From Mycobacterium szulgai (GTDB lineage: Bacteria > Actinomycetota > Actinomycetes > Mycobacteriales > Mycobacteriaceae): a stretch of 64,000 bases of DNA. Under the pieces are notes generated by a model. The model did not search any database. It was not told the DNA's origin and saw only the letters and a list, made by a program, of their open reading frames with translations. The stretch is from positions 115,760-179,759 of the forward strand of contig NZ_LQPW01000039.1 in assembly GCF_002116635.1 (NCBI RefSeq). Direction: 5' to 3'. Numbering within the stretch: the stretch's first letter is position 1; every line of letters starts with the position of its first letter. The translations under genes and the position numbers were made by a program. Below, one piece after another: positions 1 to 11,373 of the stretch.

Positions 1-1523
1 TGTGGTTTGACCACCTTGCCGGCGGCGTTGCGCGGCAAGGTGTCGACGAATCGCACCGATCGCGGCGCCTTGAAGTTCGCCAAATGCTCACGGGTATAGG
101 CGATTACCGATGCCTCATCGAGGTTGGCTCCGGGCCGGGCGACGACGAAGGCCCGGCCCACTTCGCCCAGGCGCTGGTCGGGTACGCCGATCACCGCGGC
201 GTCGGCCACGCCGTCCATCCGGGCCAGCACCTGCTCGATCTCGGCGGGGTAGACGTTGAAGCCGCCGCAGATGTACATGTCCTTGAGCCGGTCGGTGATC
301 CGCAGATTGCCGGCCTGGTCAACGGTGCCGATGTCGCCGGTGTGCAACCAGCCGTCGGAATCGATTGCGGCGGCGGTGGCTTCGGGGTCGTCGAGGTAGC
401 CCAGCATGACATTGGGCCCGCGCAGCAGAACCTCTCCCGTCTCCGAACCGCCGTCGGCTATGCGCAGTTCGAAGTCGGCGAACGGGCGCCCGCAGGTGGT
501 CGCCACCGTTACCGCGTCGTCGTCGGCGCGGCACATCGTGCCCATGCCATTGGCCTCGGTCAGGCCATAAGCCGTGAGCACGATGTCGATATCGAGCTCG
601 GACTGCATGCGTTCCACCAGGACCACCGGAACCGTCGCTGCTCCCGTCACCGCGAACCGCAGTGAGCTCAGGTCGTACTCGGCGCGGGCCGGGTGATCGA
701 GCAGGGTCTGATAGATGGTCGGCGGCCCGGGCAGCACGGTGATGCGGTGTTGCTCGATGGCCTGCAGGGTGCGCAACGGGTCGAACGTCAGGTGTGGGAT
801 CAGCGTCGCGCCGGTCTGCAGGCAAGCCAGGATGCCGGCCTTGTAGCCGAAGTTGTGGAAGAACGGGTTGATGCAGAGGTAACGGTCGTCGCTGGTGATC
901 TTGCCGTTGGCCGCCCACGACGCCGACGCCCCCAGCGACTGCCGATGGGCACACAGCACGCCTTTGCTGCGGCCGGTGGTGCCGGACGTGAACAGGATGT
1001 CGCTGATGTCGTCGGGCGTGACGGCGGCGGCGCGGGCGGGTACAGCCGCGACGCCGGAACCGAGGGCGACGAACTCATCCCAGCTGCCGGCCCCCGTCTC
1101 CGGCGTGTCGATCGGGATGCGGACGATGTGACGCATTGCGGGCAAAGCGGCGCGGTCGAGGTCGGCGGCACGATCGTTGCCGAGGAACCGGCCCGCCGCG
1201 AACAGCACCGGCGTATCGGTTCGAGCCAGGATGTCGGCGGCCTCGCCCGCGGTATAGCGGGTGTTCAGCGGCACCATCGCAGCACCGGCGTGGTGGATGG
1301 CCAGGCAGGCCACCACCCAGTGCCAGGTATTCGGCGACCAGATGGCGATCCGGTCTTGAGGCTCGACTCCCAGCGCGATGAGCGCGGCGGCGGCGCGGTA
1401 GATCTCGTCGCGCAGCTCAGTGGCGGTGAATGTCCGGTCCTCGGTGATCAGAACCTGGTGATCGGGGAGCTGGGTCACGAGACGATGCAGCGCCGCGGGC
1501 ACGGTGCGGGGATCGTCGGACAT
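1..1523 (-). CDS. fadD3: HIP-CoA ligase FadD3, 3' end cut by window edge
   Basis: Acyl-CoA synthetase expected to activate 3aα-H-4α(3'-propanoate)-7aβ-methylhexahydro-1,5-indanedione (HIP), the C/D-ring remnant of cholesterol, to its CoA thioester. Translating the minus strand from the ATG at 1523 gives an uninterrupted frame of about 507 residues to the window edge. It begins MSDDPRTVPAALHRLV and carries the ATP/AMP loop FTSGTTGRSKG, the GWLHTGD motif, the hinge ITDRLKDMYICGGFNVYP and the C-terminal LPRNAAGK containing the adenylation lysine. Only the last few codons should be missing. It diverges from fadE30 across 47 bp holding a KstR2 operator, the arrangement known in M. tuberculosis (Rv3561/Rv3560c). 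Family assignment is certain; the HIP specificity comes from synteny and family knowledge. Confidence 0.95.
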   Translation of the reverse strand, partial: MSDDPRTVPAALHRLVTQLPDHQVLITEDRTFTATELRDEIYRAAAALIALGVEPQDRIAIWSPNTWHWVVACLAIHHAGAAMVPLNTRYTAGEAADILARTDTPVLFAAGRFLGNDRAADLDRAALPAMRHIVRIPIDTPETGAGSWDEFVALGSGVAAVPARAAAVTPDDISDILFTSGTTGRSKGVLCAHRQSLGASASWAANGKITSDDRYLCINPFFHNFGYKAGILACLQTGATLIPHLTFDPLRTLQAIEQHRITVLPGPPTIYQTLLDHPARAEYDLSSLRFAVTGAATVPVVLVERMQSELDIDIVLTAYGLTEANGMGTMCRADDDAVTVATTCGRPFADFELRIADGGSETGEVLLRGPNVMLGYLDDPEATAAAIDSDGWLHTGDIGTVDQAGNLRITDRLKDMYICGGFNVYPAEIEQVLARMDGVADAAVIGVPDQRLGEVGRAFVVARPGANLDEASVIAYTREHLANFKAPRSVRFVDTLPRNAAGKVVKP

Positions 1524-1539
1524 GGCACTAGGCTAACAA

Positions 1540-1553
1540 AGCAAGTGCTTGGT
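1540..1553. promoter_or_regulatory. KstR2 operator, fadD3/fadE30
   Basis: AGCAAGTGCTTGGT fits the published KstR2 consensus AnCAAGnnCTTGnT at every fixed base. It sits between the divergent fadD3 and fadE30 starts (17 bp from each), so it can repress both. KstR2 releases DNA when it binds HIP-CoA, the FadD3 product. Confidence 0.93.
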
Positions 1554-1570
1554 AGGTTAGCCTACAGGTC

Positions 1571-2715
<1,145 letters not shown>

Positions 2716-2719
<4 letters not shown>

Positions 2720-3504
2720 GCTTGTCTGAAGCACCCAAAGAGGTTGCCGGACACGGACTTCTGGACGACAAGGTGGTCGTGGTGACCGCAGCCGCGGGTA
2801 CCGGCATCGGCTCGGCCACCGCGCGGCGGGCGCTGCTCGAAGGCGCGAATGTCGTCATCTCCGATCACCATGAACGGCGGCTGGGGGAGACCGCGCACCA
2901 ATTATCCGCGCTGGGTCTGGGACGAGTCGAAAGCGTCGTCTGCGACGTGACATCGAGCGTGCAGGTCGATGCTTTGATCTCGTCCTGCACGGCCCGGTTC
3001 GGGCGGCTCGACGTGCTGGTGAACAACGCCGGGCTGGGCGGGCAGACTCCGGTGGCCGACATGACCGACGACGAGTGGGACCGGGTCCTGGACGTGTCGC
3101 TGACATCGGTATTCCGGGCCACGCGGGCGGCGCTGCGCTACTTTCGCGATGCACCGCACGGCGGGGTGATCGTCAACAACGCCAGCGTCCTGGGCTGGCG
3201 GGCCCAACACTCGCAGTCGCACTACGCCGCAGCCAAGGCCGGGGTTATGGCGTTAACACGTTGCAGCGCAATAGAAGCCGCAGAATACGGCGTCCGGATC
3301 AACGCGGTGTCGCCCAGCATCGCCCGGCACAAGTTTCTGGACAAGACGACATCGGCTGAGCTGCTCGACCGGCTTGCGGCGGGCGAGGCATTCGGGCGCG
3401 CTGCCGAGCCCTGGGAGGTGGCGGCCACCATCGCGTTCCTGGCTAGCGACTACTCGAGTTACCTCACCGGAGAAGTGATTTCGGTATCAAGTCAGCATCC
3501 GTGA
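2716..3504 (+). CDS. ipdF: 5-OH-HIC-CoA dehydrogenase IpdF (SDR)
   Basis: Short-chain dehydrogenase of 262 aa, orthologue by position and length of Rv3559c (IpdF), which oxidises the ring hydroxyl of the 5-hydroxy C/D-ring CoA intermediate. An N-terminal Rossmann motif (TAAAGTGIGSATARR), NNAG (VLVNNAGLGG) and a catalytic Ser...Tyr-x3-Lys set (NNASVLG... HYAAAKAG) are all present. The GTG at 2716 overlaps the fadE30 stop. A longer in-frame extension reaches back into fadE30 but has no initiation signal and is rejected. The gene is convergent with the PPE gene that ends 16 bp downstream. Confidence 0.92.
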
Positions 3505-3520
3505 GCCAGCTACGGCGCCG

Positions 3521-5155
3521 TTACGGCAACAGCCGGCTCAGGTTGAACAAGCCCGATACCCCAGTGCCCATATTGAAAAAGCCCGAGTCAACGCCGGCAG
3601 TGGTGGTGCTCAACGCGGTATTCAAAACCCCGACATTGCCAATGCCGGAAATTCGGGCGTTAGAAAGCGTGCCGCCGCTAACCGAGTTGAAGAATCCGGA
3701 CATATCGCCGTGGAGCACGCCACCGGTGGCGGAGTTGAAGAACCCGGAGACTCCATTGCCAGTGTTGCCGTAGCCCGAGTTAACGGCGCCGCTGTTGGTG
3801 GTGGCTCCGACGGTCGTGTTCGTATTGCCCGAGTTGAAGAAGCCCGTGTTTACGTTCCCCGAGTTCCCCGCACCGGTGTTGTCGCTGCCTGCGTTGTCGA
3901 AGCCGGTGTTGACGTTGCCAGAGTTCCCGAAGCCGGTGTTCTCGGCGCCCGAGTTACCGAAGCCGGTGTTGAAACTGCTCGTATTGCCGAAGCCGGTGTT
4001 GCCGACACCGGAGTTGCCGAAGCCGACGTTGCCGGTGCCCGAATTGCCGATGCCGAGGGCGTTGAGATGGCCCGGCTGAAGAGCGTTGACACCTGAGTTG
4101 AAGAAGCCGATGTTGCCCTGGCCGGAGTTGAAGAAACCGATGTTGCCGGCACCGGAGTTTCCGATGCCGATGTTGTTGACACCCGAGTTCAGCCCGCCGA
4201 ACGTGAACTGGCCGGTGGCCGAGTTGTAGAAGGTGTTCCCCACACCGATCAGGTTGTTGCCGGTAAGCCCGAAACCGGTGTTGTTGTTACCGGTGTTAGC
4301 GGCACCCATGTTGCCGTTGCCGGTGTTTCCGCCGCCGGTGTTGTTGTTGCCCTGGTTTCCGAAGCCGAAGTTGCTGTTGCCGAGATTGCCCATGCCCACG
4401 TTCAGGCCACCATTGAGGCCGACGCCGGTGTTGCCCAATCCGATGTTTCCGTTGCGGAGGTTGCCGAAGCCGATGTTGCCGTTACCGCGGTTACCGCTGC
4501 CGCCGTTGCTGTTGCCGATGTTTCCGCCGCCGACATTGGTATTGCCGTTGTTTCCGTTGCCCAGGTTGCCGGTGCCCTTGTTGCCGCTGCCGACATTGGC
4601 CGCGGTGTTACCGACGCCCAGGTTGGGCAGGCTCATCAATAGTTGCTCAAAGGGGTTTAGTGCCGCTGCCGCCGACGAGGCTCCGGCGTGATAGCCGAAC
4701 ATCGCCGCGACGTCGGTTGCCCAGAACTGCTCATAGATGCCTTCGGCGGCCGCGATCGCAGGTGCGTTGAGCCCGAACCAGTTTGAGCGCACCAGCTGCA
4801 GGAATGCGTTGCGATTGGCGGCAATCTCCAGCGGATGAATGGTAGCCGCCTTGGCGGCTTCAAACGCGCTGGCGACCGCTTTGGCTTGGGAGGAGGCGGT
4901 GATCGCTCGCGTTGCGGCAGCCCGCAGGAAACCCGCGTACGGGCCGGCGGCGGCCAGCATCGCCTTTGCGGCCTGCCCCTGCCAAGCGTGGCCGGCCAGG
5001 TTGGACGTCAACGACCCGAAGGAATCGGCTGCGGCGCTGAGTTCCTCGGACAGCCCGCCCCACGCCGTTGCGGCTTCCAGCATCGGGGCCGAACCCGCCC
5101 CGAGGGACATTTGCAACGAGATGACTTCCGGCGGCAACATCGCAAAACTGACCAT
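3521..5155 (-). CDS. PPE-MPTR family protein (first of three in tandem)
   Basis: PPE protein of 544 aa. The N-terminal PPE domain (about residues 1-175) starts [21 protein letters not shown] and has the WxG-type turn [10 protein letters not shown]. The rest is MPTR, dozens of degenerate NxGxGNxG pentapeptides, ending [19 protein letters not shown]. Such proteins go out by ESX type VII secretion with a PE partner; no PE partner gene is adjacent. It is the most divergent of the three tandem PPE genes here. It occupies the PPE64 (Rv3558) position between ipdF and kstR2. ATG at 5155 follows a GGAGG ribosome site. Function unknown. Confidence 0.9.
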   Translation of the reverse strand: MVSFAMLPPEVISLQMSLGAGSAPMLEAATAWGGLSEELSAAADSFGSLTSNLAGHAWQGQAAKAMLAAAGPYAGFLRAAATRAITASSQAKAVASAFEAAKAATIHPLEIAANRNAFLQLVRSNWFGLNAPAIAAAEGIYEQFWATDVAAMFGYHAGASSAAAALNPFEQLLMSLPNLGVGNTAANVGSGNKGTGNLGNGNNGNTNVGGGNIGNSNGGSGNRGNGNIGFGNLRNGNIGLGNTGVGLNGGLNVGMGNLGNSNFGFGNQGNNNTGGGNTGNGNMGAANTGNNNTGFGLTGNNLIGVGNTFYNSATGQFTFGGLNSGVNNIGIGNSGAGNIGFFNSGQGNIGFFNSGVNALQPGHLNALGIGNSGTGNVGFGNSGVGNTGFGNTSSFNTGFGNSGAENTGFGNSGNVNTGFDNAGSDNTGAGNSGNVNTGFFNSGNTNTTVGATTNSGAVNSGYGNTGNGVSGFFNSATGGVLHGDMSGFFNSVSGGTLSNARISGIGNVGVLNTALSTTTAGVDSGFFNMGTGVSGLFNLSRLLP

Positions 5156-5458
5156 GATGACCTCCTACCCGACTCCACCGATCGCCATCGAAGCGACCAG
5201 TGCCCGAATGGAATCGAGCGATTCACCGTCAGATGCTACGACGCTGCTGGTACCGGCATTGCGTTTTCGCCGCAAAGGGTTTGAGCGGGGTTAAGCCGTC
5301 GCCAGGGCGGGTGCAAACGCGGACGGATCCTACGACCTTGTCGCCGCGGCGGCGGCAAAACGCATCGGCCTCGCACGAAATTGCGGCCCTTTGGCGGTAC
5401 GAATACCACCAAAGGGCCGCCGTCCCCCGACGCCTAACCTGCCAATTGCGTTGTGCGG
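5156..5458. other. Intergenic region between PPE genes
   Basis: 303 bp between the start of the first PPE gene and the end of the second. It should hold the promoter of the first PPE gene (minus strand). I see no KstR or KstR2 box and no convincing coding frame. Its one clear structure is the long hairpin at 5383-5420. Confidence 0.6.
5383..5420 (-). terminator. Strong hairpin downstream of second PPE gene
   Basis: GCGGCCCTTTGG at 5383-5394 is exactly complementary to CCAAAGGGCCGC at 5409-5420. The stem is extended by one mismatch and GGT/ACC around a 6-base loop. It begins 39 bp past the stop of the minus-strand PPE gene, so it is a good terminator or mRNA-stabilising candidate. Only a short T run follows on the minus strand. 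Confidence 0.6.
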
Positions 5459-7129
5459 CTACAGATTCTGCAACAGCTTTGTGATGCTGAAGAAGCCGGC
5501 AAGCCCCGTGCCGTTGTTGAACACCCCGGAGTTGAAGCCACTCAGAACTCCAGAAGGATTTCCAAAGATCGGGCCCGAGACGCCGGTATTGAAAAGCCCC
5601 GAGCTAAAGCCGTTCAGACCTGAACCGCCGGAGGCGGTGTTTCCAATGCCTGACATGGCGCCCTGCGCCGCGCCGCCAGTGGCTGAGTTGAAGAAGCCCG
5701 ACATCTCTACACCGGTGTTGCCAAAGCCCGAGTTATCAGCCGCGGTGTCGGTGGTGGCGCCGAAACCGGTGTTCACGTTGCCCGAATTCCAGAGGCCCGT
5801 GTTTGTGGTCCCCGAGTTGCCAGCGCCGGTGTTTCCATCACCGGAGTTGAACCAGCCGGTGTTACCTCCGGTCAAGGTGGCTCCACCCGCGTTTCCTCCG
5901 CCGGTATTGAAGCTGCCCGAGTTGCCCCAGCCCGTATCGAGCGTTCCGGAGTTTCCGAAGCCGAAGTTTCCGATGCCCGTGTTGCCGAACCCGATTGAAC
6001 CGATGCCCGAGTTCCCGAAGCCAAGGCCATTGGGGTGGCCCGGCTCGAGGAGGTTGACGCCGGTGCTGAAGGCGCCGTAGTTGCCCTGGCCGGAGTTGAA
6101 GAAGCCGATGTTGCCTGCGCCGGAGTTGCCGATGCCGATGTTGTTGACGCCGGAGTTCAGGCCACCGAAGTTGAATTGGCCGGTTGCGGTGTTGTAGTAG
6201 GTGTTGCCCAGGCCCACCAGGTTGTTGCCGGTCAGGCCGAAGCCGATGTTGTTGTTGCCGGTGTTGCCGCCGCCGATATTGCCGTTGCCGGCGTTGCCGC
6301 CGCCCCGGTTGCTGTTACCGGCGTTCCCGAGGCCGATGTTGCTGTTGCCGTGGTTGCCCATGCCCCAGTTCAGGCCGGGGGCCGAACCGGTGCCGGTGTT
6401 TCCGAAGCCGACGTTGCCATTGCCCCTGTTTCCGGCGCCGATGTTGCCGTCGCCATGGTTTCCGGCGCCGCCGTTGCTATTGCCGATGTTGCCGCCGCCG
6501 ACGTTGCCGTCGCCCTTGTTGCCGCTGCCGACGTTGGAGCCACCGGTGTTGCCGTTGCCGATGTTGCCGGTGCCGCCCTTGTTGCCGATGCCGATGTTGG
6601 GCAGGGCCTGCAGTAGCTGGGCGAAGGGGTTGAGCTGGGCGGCTGCCGCGGCAGCTCCGGAGTGGTAGCCGAACATCGCGGCCACGTCGGTTGCCCAGAA
6701 CTCTTCGTAGATGCTTTCAGCGGCCGCGATCGCCGGTGCGTTGAGCCCGAACCAGTTCGAGCGCACCAGCTGCACGAACGCGTTGCGGTTGGCGGCGATC
6801 TCCAGCGGGTGGATGGTGGCCGCCTTGGCGGCCTCGAATGCGCTGGCTACCGCTTTGGCCTGGGAGGAGGCGCTGATCGCTCGCGTTGCGGCTGCCCGCA
6901 GGAACCCCGCGTAGGGGCCGGCGGCGGCCAGCATCGCCTTTGCGGCTGGTCCCTGCCAGGCCTGGCCGGCCAAGTTGGAGGTCAGCGATCCAAAGGAGTC
7001 GGCTGCGGTGCTGAGCTCCTCGGATAGACCGCTCCAGGCCGCCGAGGCCTCCAGCATCGGGGTAGAGCCGGCACCGATGGACATTTGTAAAGAGATGATC
7101 TCCGGCGGAAGCACCGCGAAATTCACCAC
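5459..7129 (-). CDS. PPE-MPTR family protein (second tandem copy, GTG start)
   Basis: PPE protein of 556 aa starting (M)[20 protein letters not shown], with an N-terminal PPE domain ([10 protein letters not shown]) and a long MPTR tail ending [14 protein letters not shown]. From about residue 1 to 360 its DNA is nearly identical to that of the next gene, at a constant offset of 1812 bp. The C-terminal third differs. Its start codon is GTG, whereas the twin has ATG at the same position, a single-base difference. The identity stops just upstream of the ribosome site (about 7140). This is a recent tandem duplication or gene-conversion tract. Function unknown; ESX secretion expected for the family. 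Confidence 0.88.
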   Translation of the reverse strand: MVNFAVLPPEIISLQMSIGAGSTPMLEASAAWSGLSEELSTAADSFGSLTSNLAGQAWQGPAAKAMLAAAGPYAGFLRAAATRAISASSQAKAVASAFEAAKAATIHPLEIAANRNAFVQLVRSNWFGLNAPAIAAAESIYEEFWATDVAAMFGYHSGAAAAAAQLNPFAQLLQALPNIGIGNKGGTGNIGNGNTGGSNVGSGNKGDGNVGGGNIGNSNGGAGNHGDGNIGAGNRGNGNVGFGNTGTGSAPGLNWGMGNHGNSNIGLGNAGNSNRGGGNAGNGNIGGGNTGNNNIGFGLTGNNLVGLGNTYYNTATGQFNFGGLNSGVNNIGIGNSGAGNIGFFNSGQGNYGAFSTGVNLLEPGHPNGLGFGNSGIGSIGFGNTGIGNFGFGNSGTLDTGWGNSGSFNTGGGNAGGATLTGGNTGWFNSGDGNTGAGNSGTTNTGLWNSGNVNTGFGATTDTAADNSGFGNTGVEMSGFFNSATGGAAQGAMSGIGNTASGGSGLNGFSSGLFNTGVSGPIFGNPSGVLSGFNSGVFNNGTGLAGFFSITKLLQNL

Positions 7130-7215
7130 TGTTGACCTCCGGTTTGCGCTGACATTTCTGAATCGTCCGAAACGCTACAACGAGGAACCGGCGAATGTTG
7201 CTGTTTCGTCGGCAT

Positions 7216-7237
7216 GTCGGATTGGGTTAGATCCGAC
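7216..7237 (-). terminator. Small hairpin after third PPE gene
   Basis: GTCGGAT (7216-7222) and ATCCGAC (7231-7237) form a 7-bp perfect stem with an 8-base loop, 24 bp beyond the stop of the minus-strand PPE gene ending at 7262. No T-tract. Weak candidate. Confidence 0.35.
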
Positions 7238-7261
7238 TAACCGGGCAGTTCCGCTGCGGTA

Positions 7262-8941
7262 TTACAGGTTCTGCAGCAGCTGAGTGATGTTGAAGAAACC
7301 TGCAGCACCCGTCCCCGAGTTCAATAATCCAGTGTTAAAGCCGCTCACGAAACCTTTCGGGAGTCCGGCGATCGCCGCCGACACACCGGTGTTAAAGAAG
7401 CCCGACATGTTTCCGTTCAAGAGGGAGCCACCGGAGGCCGTGTTTCCAATGCCCGAGATTAGGCCGTTCGTGGTCAAAATGCCGCCACCGCTGGCTGAAT
7501 TGTTAAAGCCCGATATCCCTTTCCCGGTATTCCCAAACCCGGAGTTATCCGCGGCGGTGTCGGTGGTGGCGCCGAAGCCCGTGTTCACATTTCCTGAGTT
7601 CCAGAAGCCGGTGTTCGTGTTCCCCGAGTTTCCAATGCCGGTGTTCACCGTGCCGGAGTTGAACCAGCCCGTGTTGCCACCCTGGAAGAAAGCTCCGCCG
7701 GAGTTGCCGCCGCCGGTGTTGAAGCTGCCCGAGTTACCCCAGCCGGTGTCCAAGGTTCCGGAGTTTCCGAAGCCGAAGTTGCCAAGGCCCGTATTGCCGG
7801 CGCCGATGGCCCCTATGCTCGCGTTGCCAAAGCCGACGCTGTTGGGGTGACCCGGCATCAGGCTGTTGACGCCGGTGCTGAAGGCGCCGTAGTTGCCCTG
7901 GCCGGAGTTGAAGAAGCCGATGTTGCCTGCGCCGGAGTTGCCGATGCCGATGTTGTTGACGCCGGAGTTCAGGCCACCGAAGTTGAATTGCCCGGTTGCG
8001 GTGTTGTAGTAGGTGTTGCCCAGGCCCACCAGGTTGTTGCCGGTCAGGCCGAAGCCGATGTTGTTGTTGCCGGTGTTGCCGCCGCCGATATTGCCGTTGC
8101 CGACGTTGCCGCCGCCTCGGTTGCTGTTACCGGCGTTCCCGAAGCCGATGTTGCTGTTGCCGTTGTTTCCCGCCCCCCAGTTCAGGCCGGGGGCCGAACC
8201 GGTGCCGGTGTTTCCCACGCCGACGTTGCCGTTTCCGATGTTTCCGGCGCCGATGTTGCCGTTGCCGTTGTTTCCGGCGCCGCCGTTGCTATTGCCGGTG
8301 TTGCCGCCGCCGACGTTGCCGTCGCCCTTGTTGCCGCTGCCGACGTTGGAGCCACCGGTGTTGCCGTTGCCGATGTTGCCGGTGCCGCCCTTGTTGCCGA
8401 TGCCGATGTTGGGCAGGGCCTGCAGTAGCTGGGCGAAGGGGTTGAGCTGGGCGGCTGCCGCGGCAGCTCCGGAGTGGTAGCCGAACATCGCGGCCACGTC
8501 GGTTGCCCAGAACTCTTCGTAGATGCTTTCAGCGGCCGCGATCGCCGGTGCGTTGAGCCCGAACCAGTTCGAGCGCACCAGCTGCACGAACGCGTTGCGG
8601 TTGGCGGCGATCTCCAGCGGGTGGATGGTGGCCGCCTTGGCGGCCTCGAATGCGCTGGCTACCGCTTTGGCCTGGGAGGAGGCGCTGATCGCTCGCGTTG
8701 CGGCTGCCCGCAGGAACCCCGCGTAGGGGCCGGCGGCGGCCAGCATCGCCTTTGCGGCTGGTCCCTGCCAGGCCTGGCCGGCCAAGTTGGAGGTCAGCGA
8801 TCCAAAGGAGTCGGCTGCGGTGCTGAGCTCCTCGGATAGACCGCTCCAGGCCGCCGAGGCCTCCAGCATCGGGGTAGAGCCGGCACCGATGGACATTTGT
8901 AAAGAGATGATCTCCGGCGGAAGCACCGCGAAATTCACCAT
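7262..8941 (-). CDS. PPE-MPTR family protein (third tandem copy)
   Basis: PPE protein of 559 aa, twin of the preceding gene: the same PPE domain and first half of the MPTR, with a different C-terminal third ending [15 protein letters not shown]. The start is ATG at 8941 after GGAGGTCAACA; an in-frame extension to 9001 lacks support from the family's N-terminus ([10 protein letters not shown]). It is divergent from kstR2, about 165 bp apart, and the KstR2 box at 9077-9090 is 136 bp upstream of its start. Whether KstR2 affects it is unknown. Family exported by ESX systems; role unknown. Confidence 0.9.
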   Translation of the reverse strand: MVNFAVLPPEIISLQMSIGAGSTPMLEASAAWSGLSEELSTAADSFGSLTSNLAGQAWQGPAAKAMLAAAGPYAGFLRAAATRAISASSQAKAVASAFEAAKAATIHPLEIAANRNAFVQLVRSNWFGLNAPAIAAAESIYEEFWATDVAAMFGYHSGAAAAAAQLNPFAQLLQALPNIGIGNKGGTGNIGNGNTGGSNVGSGNKGDGNVGGGNTGNSNGGAGNNGNGNIGAGNIGNGNVGVGNTGTGSAPGLNWGAGNNGNSNIGFGNAGNSNRGGGNVGNGNIGGGNTGNNNIGFGLTGNNLVGLGNTYYNTATGQFNFGGLNSGVNNIGIGNSGAGNIGFFNSGQGNYGAFSTGVNSLMPGHPNSVGFGNASIGAIGAGNTGLGNFGFGNSGTLDTGWGNSGSFNTGGGNSGGAFFQGGNTGWFNSGTVNTGIGNSGNTNTGFWNSGNVNTGFGATTDTAADNSGFGNTGKGISGFNNSASGGGILTTNGLISGIGNTASGGSLLNGNMSGFFNTGVSAAIAGLPKGFVSGFNTGLLNSGTGAAGFFNITQLLQNL

Positions 8942-9076
8942 TGTTGACCTCCCATGACTCAATCGCCCATGACCGAGCACGCCCTCGACTGACAGGACCA
9001 TACGGCCCGATTTGACCGAGCATGTGCGTTTTCGCGAAATCGTGACTGCACATTTTGGCGCTCCGCTGGTTGGCCG

Positions 9077-9090
9077 AGCAAGCGCTTGGT
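9077..9090. promoter_or_regulatory. KstR2 operator, kstR2 promoter
   Basis: AGCAAGCGCTTGGT matches AnCAAGnnCTTGnT fully, 15 bp upstream of the kstR2 GTG start. It is consistent with autorepression of kstR2-fadA6. Confidence 0.93.
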
Positions 9091-9105
9091 TGATAGTCTG
9101 ATCGG

Positions 9106-9705
9106 GTGGATCGAGCGACCGGTCAGGCTAACAGCCGCCGAGACGAGTTATTGGAGCTCGCCGCCATCATGTTTGCCGAACGCGGCCTGCGCGCGACCAC
9201 CGTGCGCGATATCGCCGACGGCGCCGGCATCTTGTCCGGCAGCCTCTATCATCACTTCGCTTCCAAAGAGGAAATGGTCGACGAGCTGCTGCGCGGCTTC
9301 CTTGATTGGCTCTTTACCCGCTACGAGGAGATCGTCGAAAGCGAACCCAATCCATTGGAGCGGCTCAAGGGCCTGTTCATGGCGTCGTTCCAGGCGATCG
9401 AACACCGCCACGCGCAGGTCGTCATCTACCAGGACGAGGCTCAGCGGCTGTCGTCGCAGCCTCGCTTCTCCTATCTCGAAGACCGGAACAAGCAGCAGCG
9501 AAAAATGTGGGTCGACACACTCAATCAGGGCATCGAGGAAGGTTATTTCCGTCCCGACCTCGACGTCGACCTGGTTTACCGATTCATTCGTGACACCACG
9601 TGGGTGTCGGTGCGCTGGTATCAACCCGGCGGACCGCTCACCGCTGAGCAAGTGGGACAGAACTACCTCGCCATCGTCCTTGGCGGAATAACCAAAGAAG
9701 AGTGA
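9106..9705 (+). CDS. kstR2: TetR-family repressor KstR2
   Basis: TetR-type regulator of 199 aa that controls the HIP (C/D ring) regulon and is induced by HIP-CoA. The N-terminal helix-turn-helix lies at about residues 10-60 ([20 protein letters not shown] ... [14 protein letters not shown]). The rest is the helical ligand-binding domain. Length is as in M. tuberculosis KstR2 (Rv3557c, about 200 aa). The GTG start at 9106 is set by the operator just upstream and by the family N-terminus. It is followed after 54 bp by fadA6 on the same strand, as in M. tuberculosis. Confidence 0.95.
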   Translation: MDRATGQANSRRDELLELAAIMFAERGLRATTVRDIADGAGILSGSLYHHFASKEEMVDELLRGFLDWLFTRYEEIVESEPNPLERLKGLFMASFQAIEHRHAQVVIYQDEAQRLSSQPRFSYLEDRNKQQRKMWVDTLNQGIEEGYFRPDLDVDLVYRFIRDTTWVSVRWYQPGGPLTAEQVGQNYLAIVLGGITKEE

Positions 9706-9759
9706 TATGGCCCGTGTCGGCGACGATGCAGGACGAAGTCATGAGGAGGAGCGACGCTA

Positions 9760-10920
9760 ATGGCACAGGCGTACGTAATTGACGCTGTACGTACCGCGAT
9801 CGGCAAGCGCAACGGCGCACTGGCCGGGATCCATCCCGTCGACTTGGGCGCCTTGGGCTGGCGTGGACTGCTCGACCGAGTCGACGTCGACCCTGCTGCC
9901 GTCGAAGATGTGATCGCCGGTTGTGTCGACGCGATCGGCGGACAGGCCGGCAACATCGCACGGCTGTCCTGGCTCGCCGCCGGGTATCCCGAAGAGGTTC
10001 CCGGCGTCACCGTGGATCGGCAGTGCGGATCCAGCCAGCAAGCCATTTCTTTTGGTGCACAAGCGATCTTGGCCGGTACAGCCGACCTCATCGTGGCCGG
10101 TGGTGTGCAGAATATGAGCCAGATCCCGATCTCGTCGGCAATGACCGTCGGCGAGCAATTCGGATTCACCTCTCCGACGAGCGAATCCAAGCAGTGGCTG
10201 CATCGCTACGGGGACCAGGAGATCTCACAGTTCCGCGGCTCGGAGTTGATCGCCGAGAAGTGGAACCTGTCCCGCGAGGAGATGGAGCAGTACGCTCTGA
10301 CCAGCCACGAGCGTGCCTTCGCAGCGATTCGGGGCGGCCACTTCGACAATGAAATCATCACTGTGGAAACCGAATCCGGGCCGTATCGGGTCGATGAGGG
10401 GCCGCGCGAGTCGTCGCTGGAGAAGATGGCGGGCCTGAAAACCCTGGTCGAAGGTGGCCGGCTGACGGCGGCGATGGCCAGCCAGATTTCCGACGGCGCC
10501 AGTGCGGTGCTGCTGGCTTCCGAGCGGGCCGTCAAGGACCACGGGCTGACTCCCCGCGCCCGTATTCACCACGTCAGTGCCCGCGCCGCCGATCCGGTTT
10601 TCATGTTGACCGGGCCCATTCCCGCCACCCGCTACGCGCTGGAAAAGACCGGGCTGTCGATCGAGGACATCGACACCGTCGAGATCAACGAGGCGTTCGC
10701 ACCGGTAGTTATGGCCTGGCTCAAGGAGATCAAGGCCGACCCCGAGAAGGTCAACCCAAACGGCGGTGCGATCGCGCTGGGTCACCCGTTGGGTGCTACC
10801 GGGGCGAAGCTGTTCACCACCATGCTCAACGAGCTGGAGCGTATTGGCGGCCGCTACGGGCTGCAGACGATGTGCGAAGGCGGCGGTACGGCCAACGTCA
10901 CGATCATCGAGCGGCTCTAG
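9760..10920 (+). CDS. fadA6: Thiolase FadA6
   Basis: Thiolase of 386 aa expected to cleave a β-keto-CoA at the end of C/D-ring catabolism. The nucleophilic cysteine is C89 in [11 protein letters not shown]. The second-half motifs NEAFAPV, GHPLGATGAKL with the catalytic histidine and MCEGGGTANVTIIERL with the second cysteine are all present. The ATG follows GAGGAG. It is downstream of kstR2, as in M. tuberculosis (Rv3556c). Its TAG stop shares the palindrome CTAG with the TAG stop of the convergent gene. Confidence 0.95.
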   Translation: MAQAYVIDAVRTAIGKRNGALAGIHPVDLGALGWRGLLDRVDVDPAAVEDVIAGCVDAIGGQAGNIARLSWLAAGYPEEVPGVTVDRQCGSSQQAISFGAQAILAGTADLIVAGGVQNMSQIPISSAMTVGEQFGFTSPTSESKQWLHRYGDQEISQFRGSELIAEKWNLSREEMEQYALTSHERAFAAIRGGHFDNEIITVETESGPYRVDEGPRESSLEKMAGLKTLVEGGRLTAAMASQISDGASAVLLASERAVKDHGLTPRARIHHVSARAADPVFMLTGPIPATRYALEKTGLSIEDIDTVEINEAFAPVVMAWLKEIKADPEKVNPNGGAIALGHPLGATGAKLFTTMLNELERIGGRYGLQTMCEGGGTANVTIIERL

Positions 10921-11336
10921 CTTCGCGCGTCGGTCACCTGAAGGAACCGCTCGACGCCGACGCGCGCATAGGTGCGGCCGTGCTCAGCGGGGACCAAGGG
11001 CAGTGCCTGCGCGGCCTCGACCACCTTCGGCTGCACCACATCTCGGGTTTCACCGTGACACTTGACGCTGGCCCGTCCGGCGGCGAGCACGTTGCGCACC
11101 CAGTCGGTGTCGGTGCCGTAGGGCAGCGGGATCAAGAACCCGTCCGCCACGCGCTCAGCGACCACGGGTGTGACGTATTGCTTGCCTGATCGTCTGCCGG
11201 TGTGCCGAATAGCCGACGCGTACCAGTATTTGCGGCCGGCCAGCAGTGCCATGAGCGGATTGAGCAGATACTTGTTGGAAGTTCGGATCCCGTTCAGAAG
11301 GGGTTTCGGCCAGGATTCCGGCGCCATTGCCATCAT
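10917..11336 (-). CDS. Ddn-like F420-dependent nitroreductase family protein
   Basis: About 139 aa, member of the deazaflavin (F420)-dependent nitroreductase/quinone reductase family (split β-barrel). Typical signature IRHTGRRSGKQYVTPVV followed by GFLIPLPYGTDTDWVRNVLAAG. It is a distant paralogue of ddn in this window. Substrate unknown; it lies in the KstR2 cluster between fadA6 and a pseudogene, a place where I recall no gene in M. tuberculosis. Start chosen at ATG 11336 behind GGAG; ATGs at 11333 and 11327 and a GTG at 11351 are alternatives. No KstR2 box precedes it. Its stop overlaps the fadA6 stop tail to tail. Confidence 0.82.
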   Translation of the reverse strand: MMAMAPESWPKPLLNGIRTSNKYLLNPLMALLAGRKYWYASAIRHTGRRSGKQYVTPVVAERVADGFLIPLPYGTDTDWVRNVLAAGRASVKCHGETRDVVQPKVVEAAQALPLVPAEHGRTYARVGVERFLQVTDARS

Positions 11337-11373
11337 CGCTCCAGCATGCACCTGTTGTTTAGCGGTGGCGCGT

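Larger units (their letters stand above)
6054..8951. repeat. Near-identical 1.09-kb direct repeat of two PPE genes
   Basis: Bases about 6054-7140 recur at about 7866-8951 (offset 1812) with very few substitutions. The tract covers the ribosome site, the whole PPE domain and about half of the MPTR of both genes. It ends sharply at the upstream TCAAC/GGAGG and fades in the C-terminal third. Confidence 0.88.

Noticed and set aside
3252..3265. KstR-like sequence GTTAACACGTTGCA
   Set aside because: Inside the ipdF coding region, first base does not fit the consensus and no start follows. Likely chance.
3600..8400. Regular short repeats that might suggest a CRISPR array
   Set aside because: They are coding MPTR pentapeptide repeats in frame, with no unique spacers and no cas genes.
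6035..8480. Plus-strand frames over the PPE-MPTR genes
   Set aside because: Low-complexity antisense frames of MPTR repeats, without ribosome sites or family similarity.
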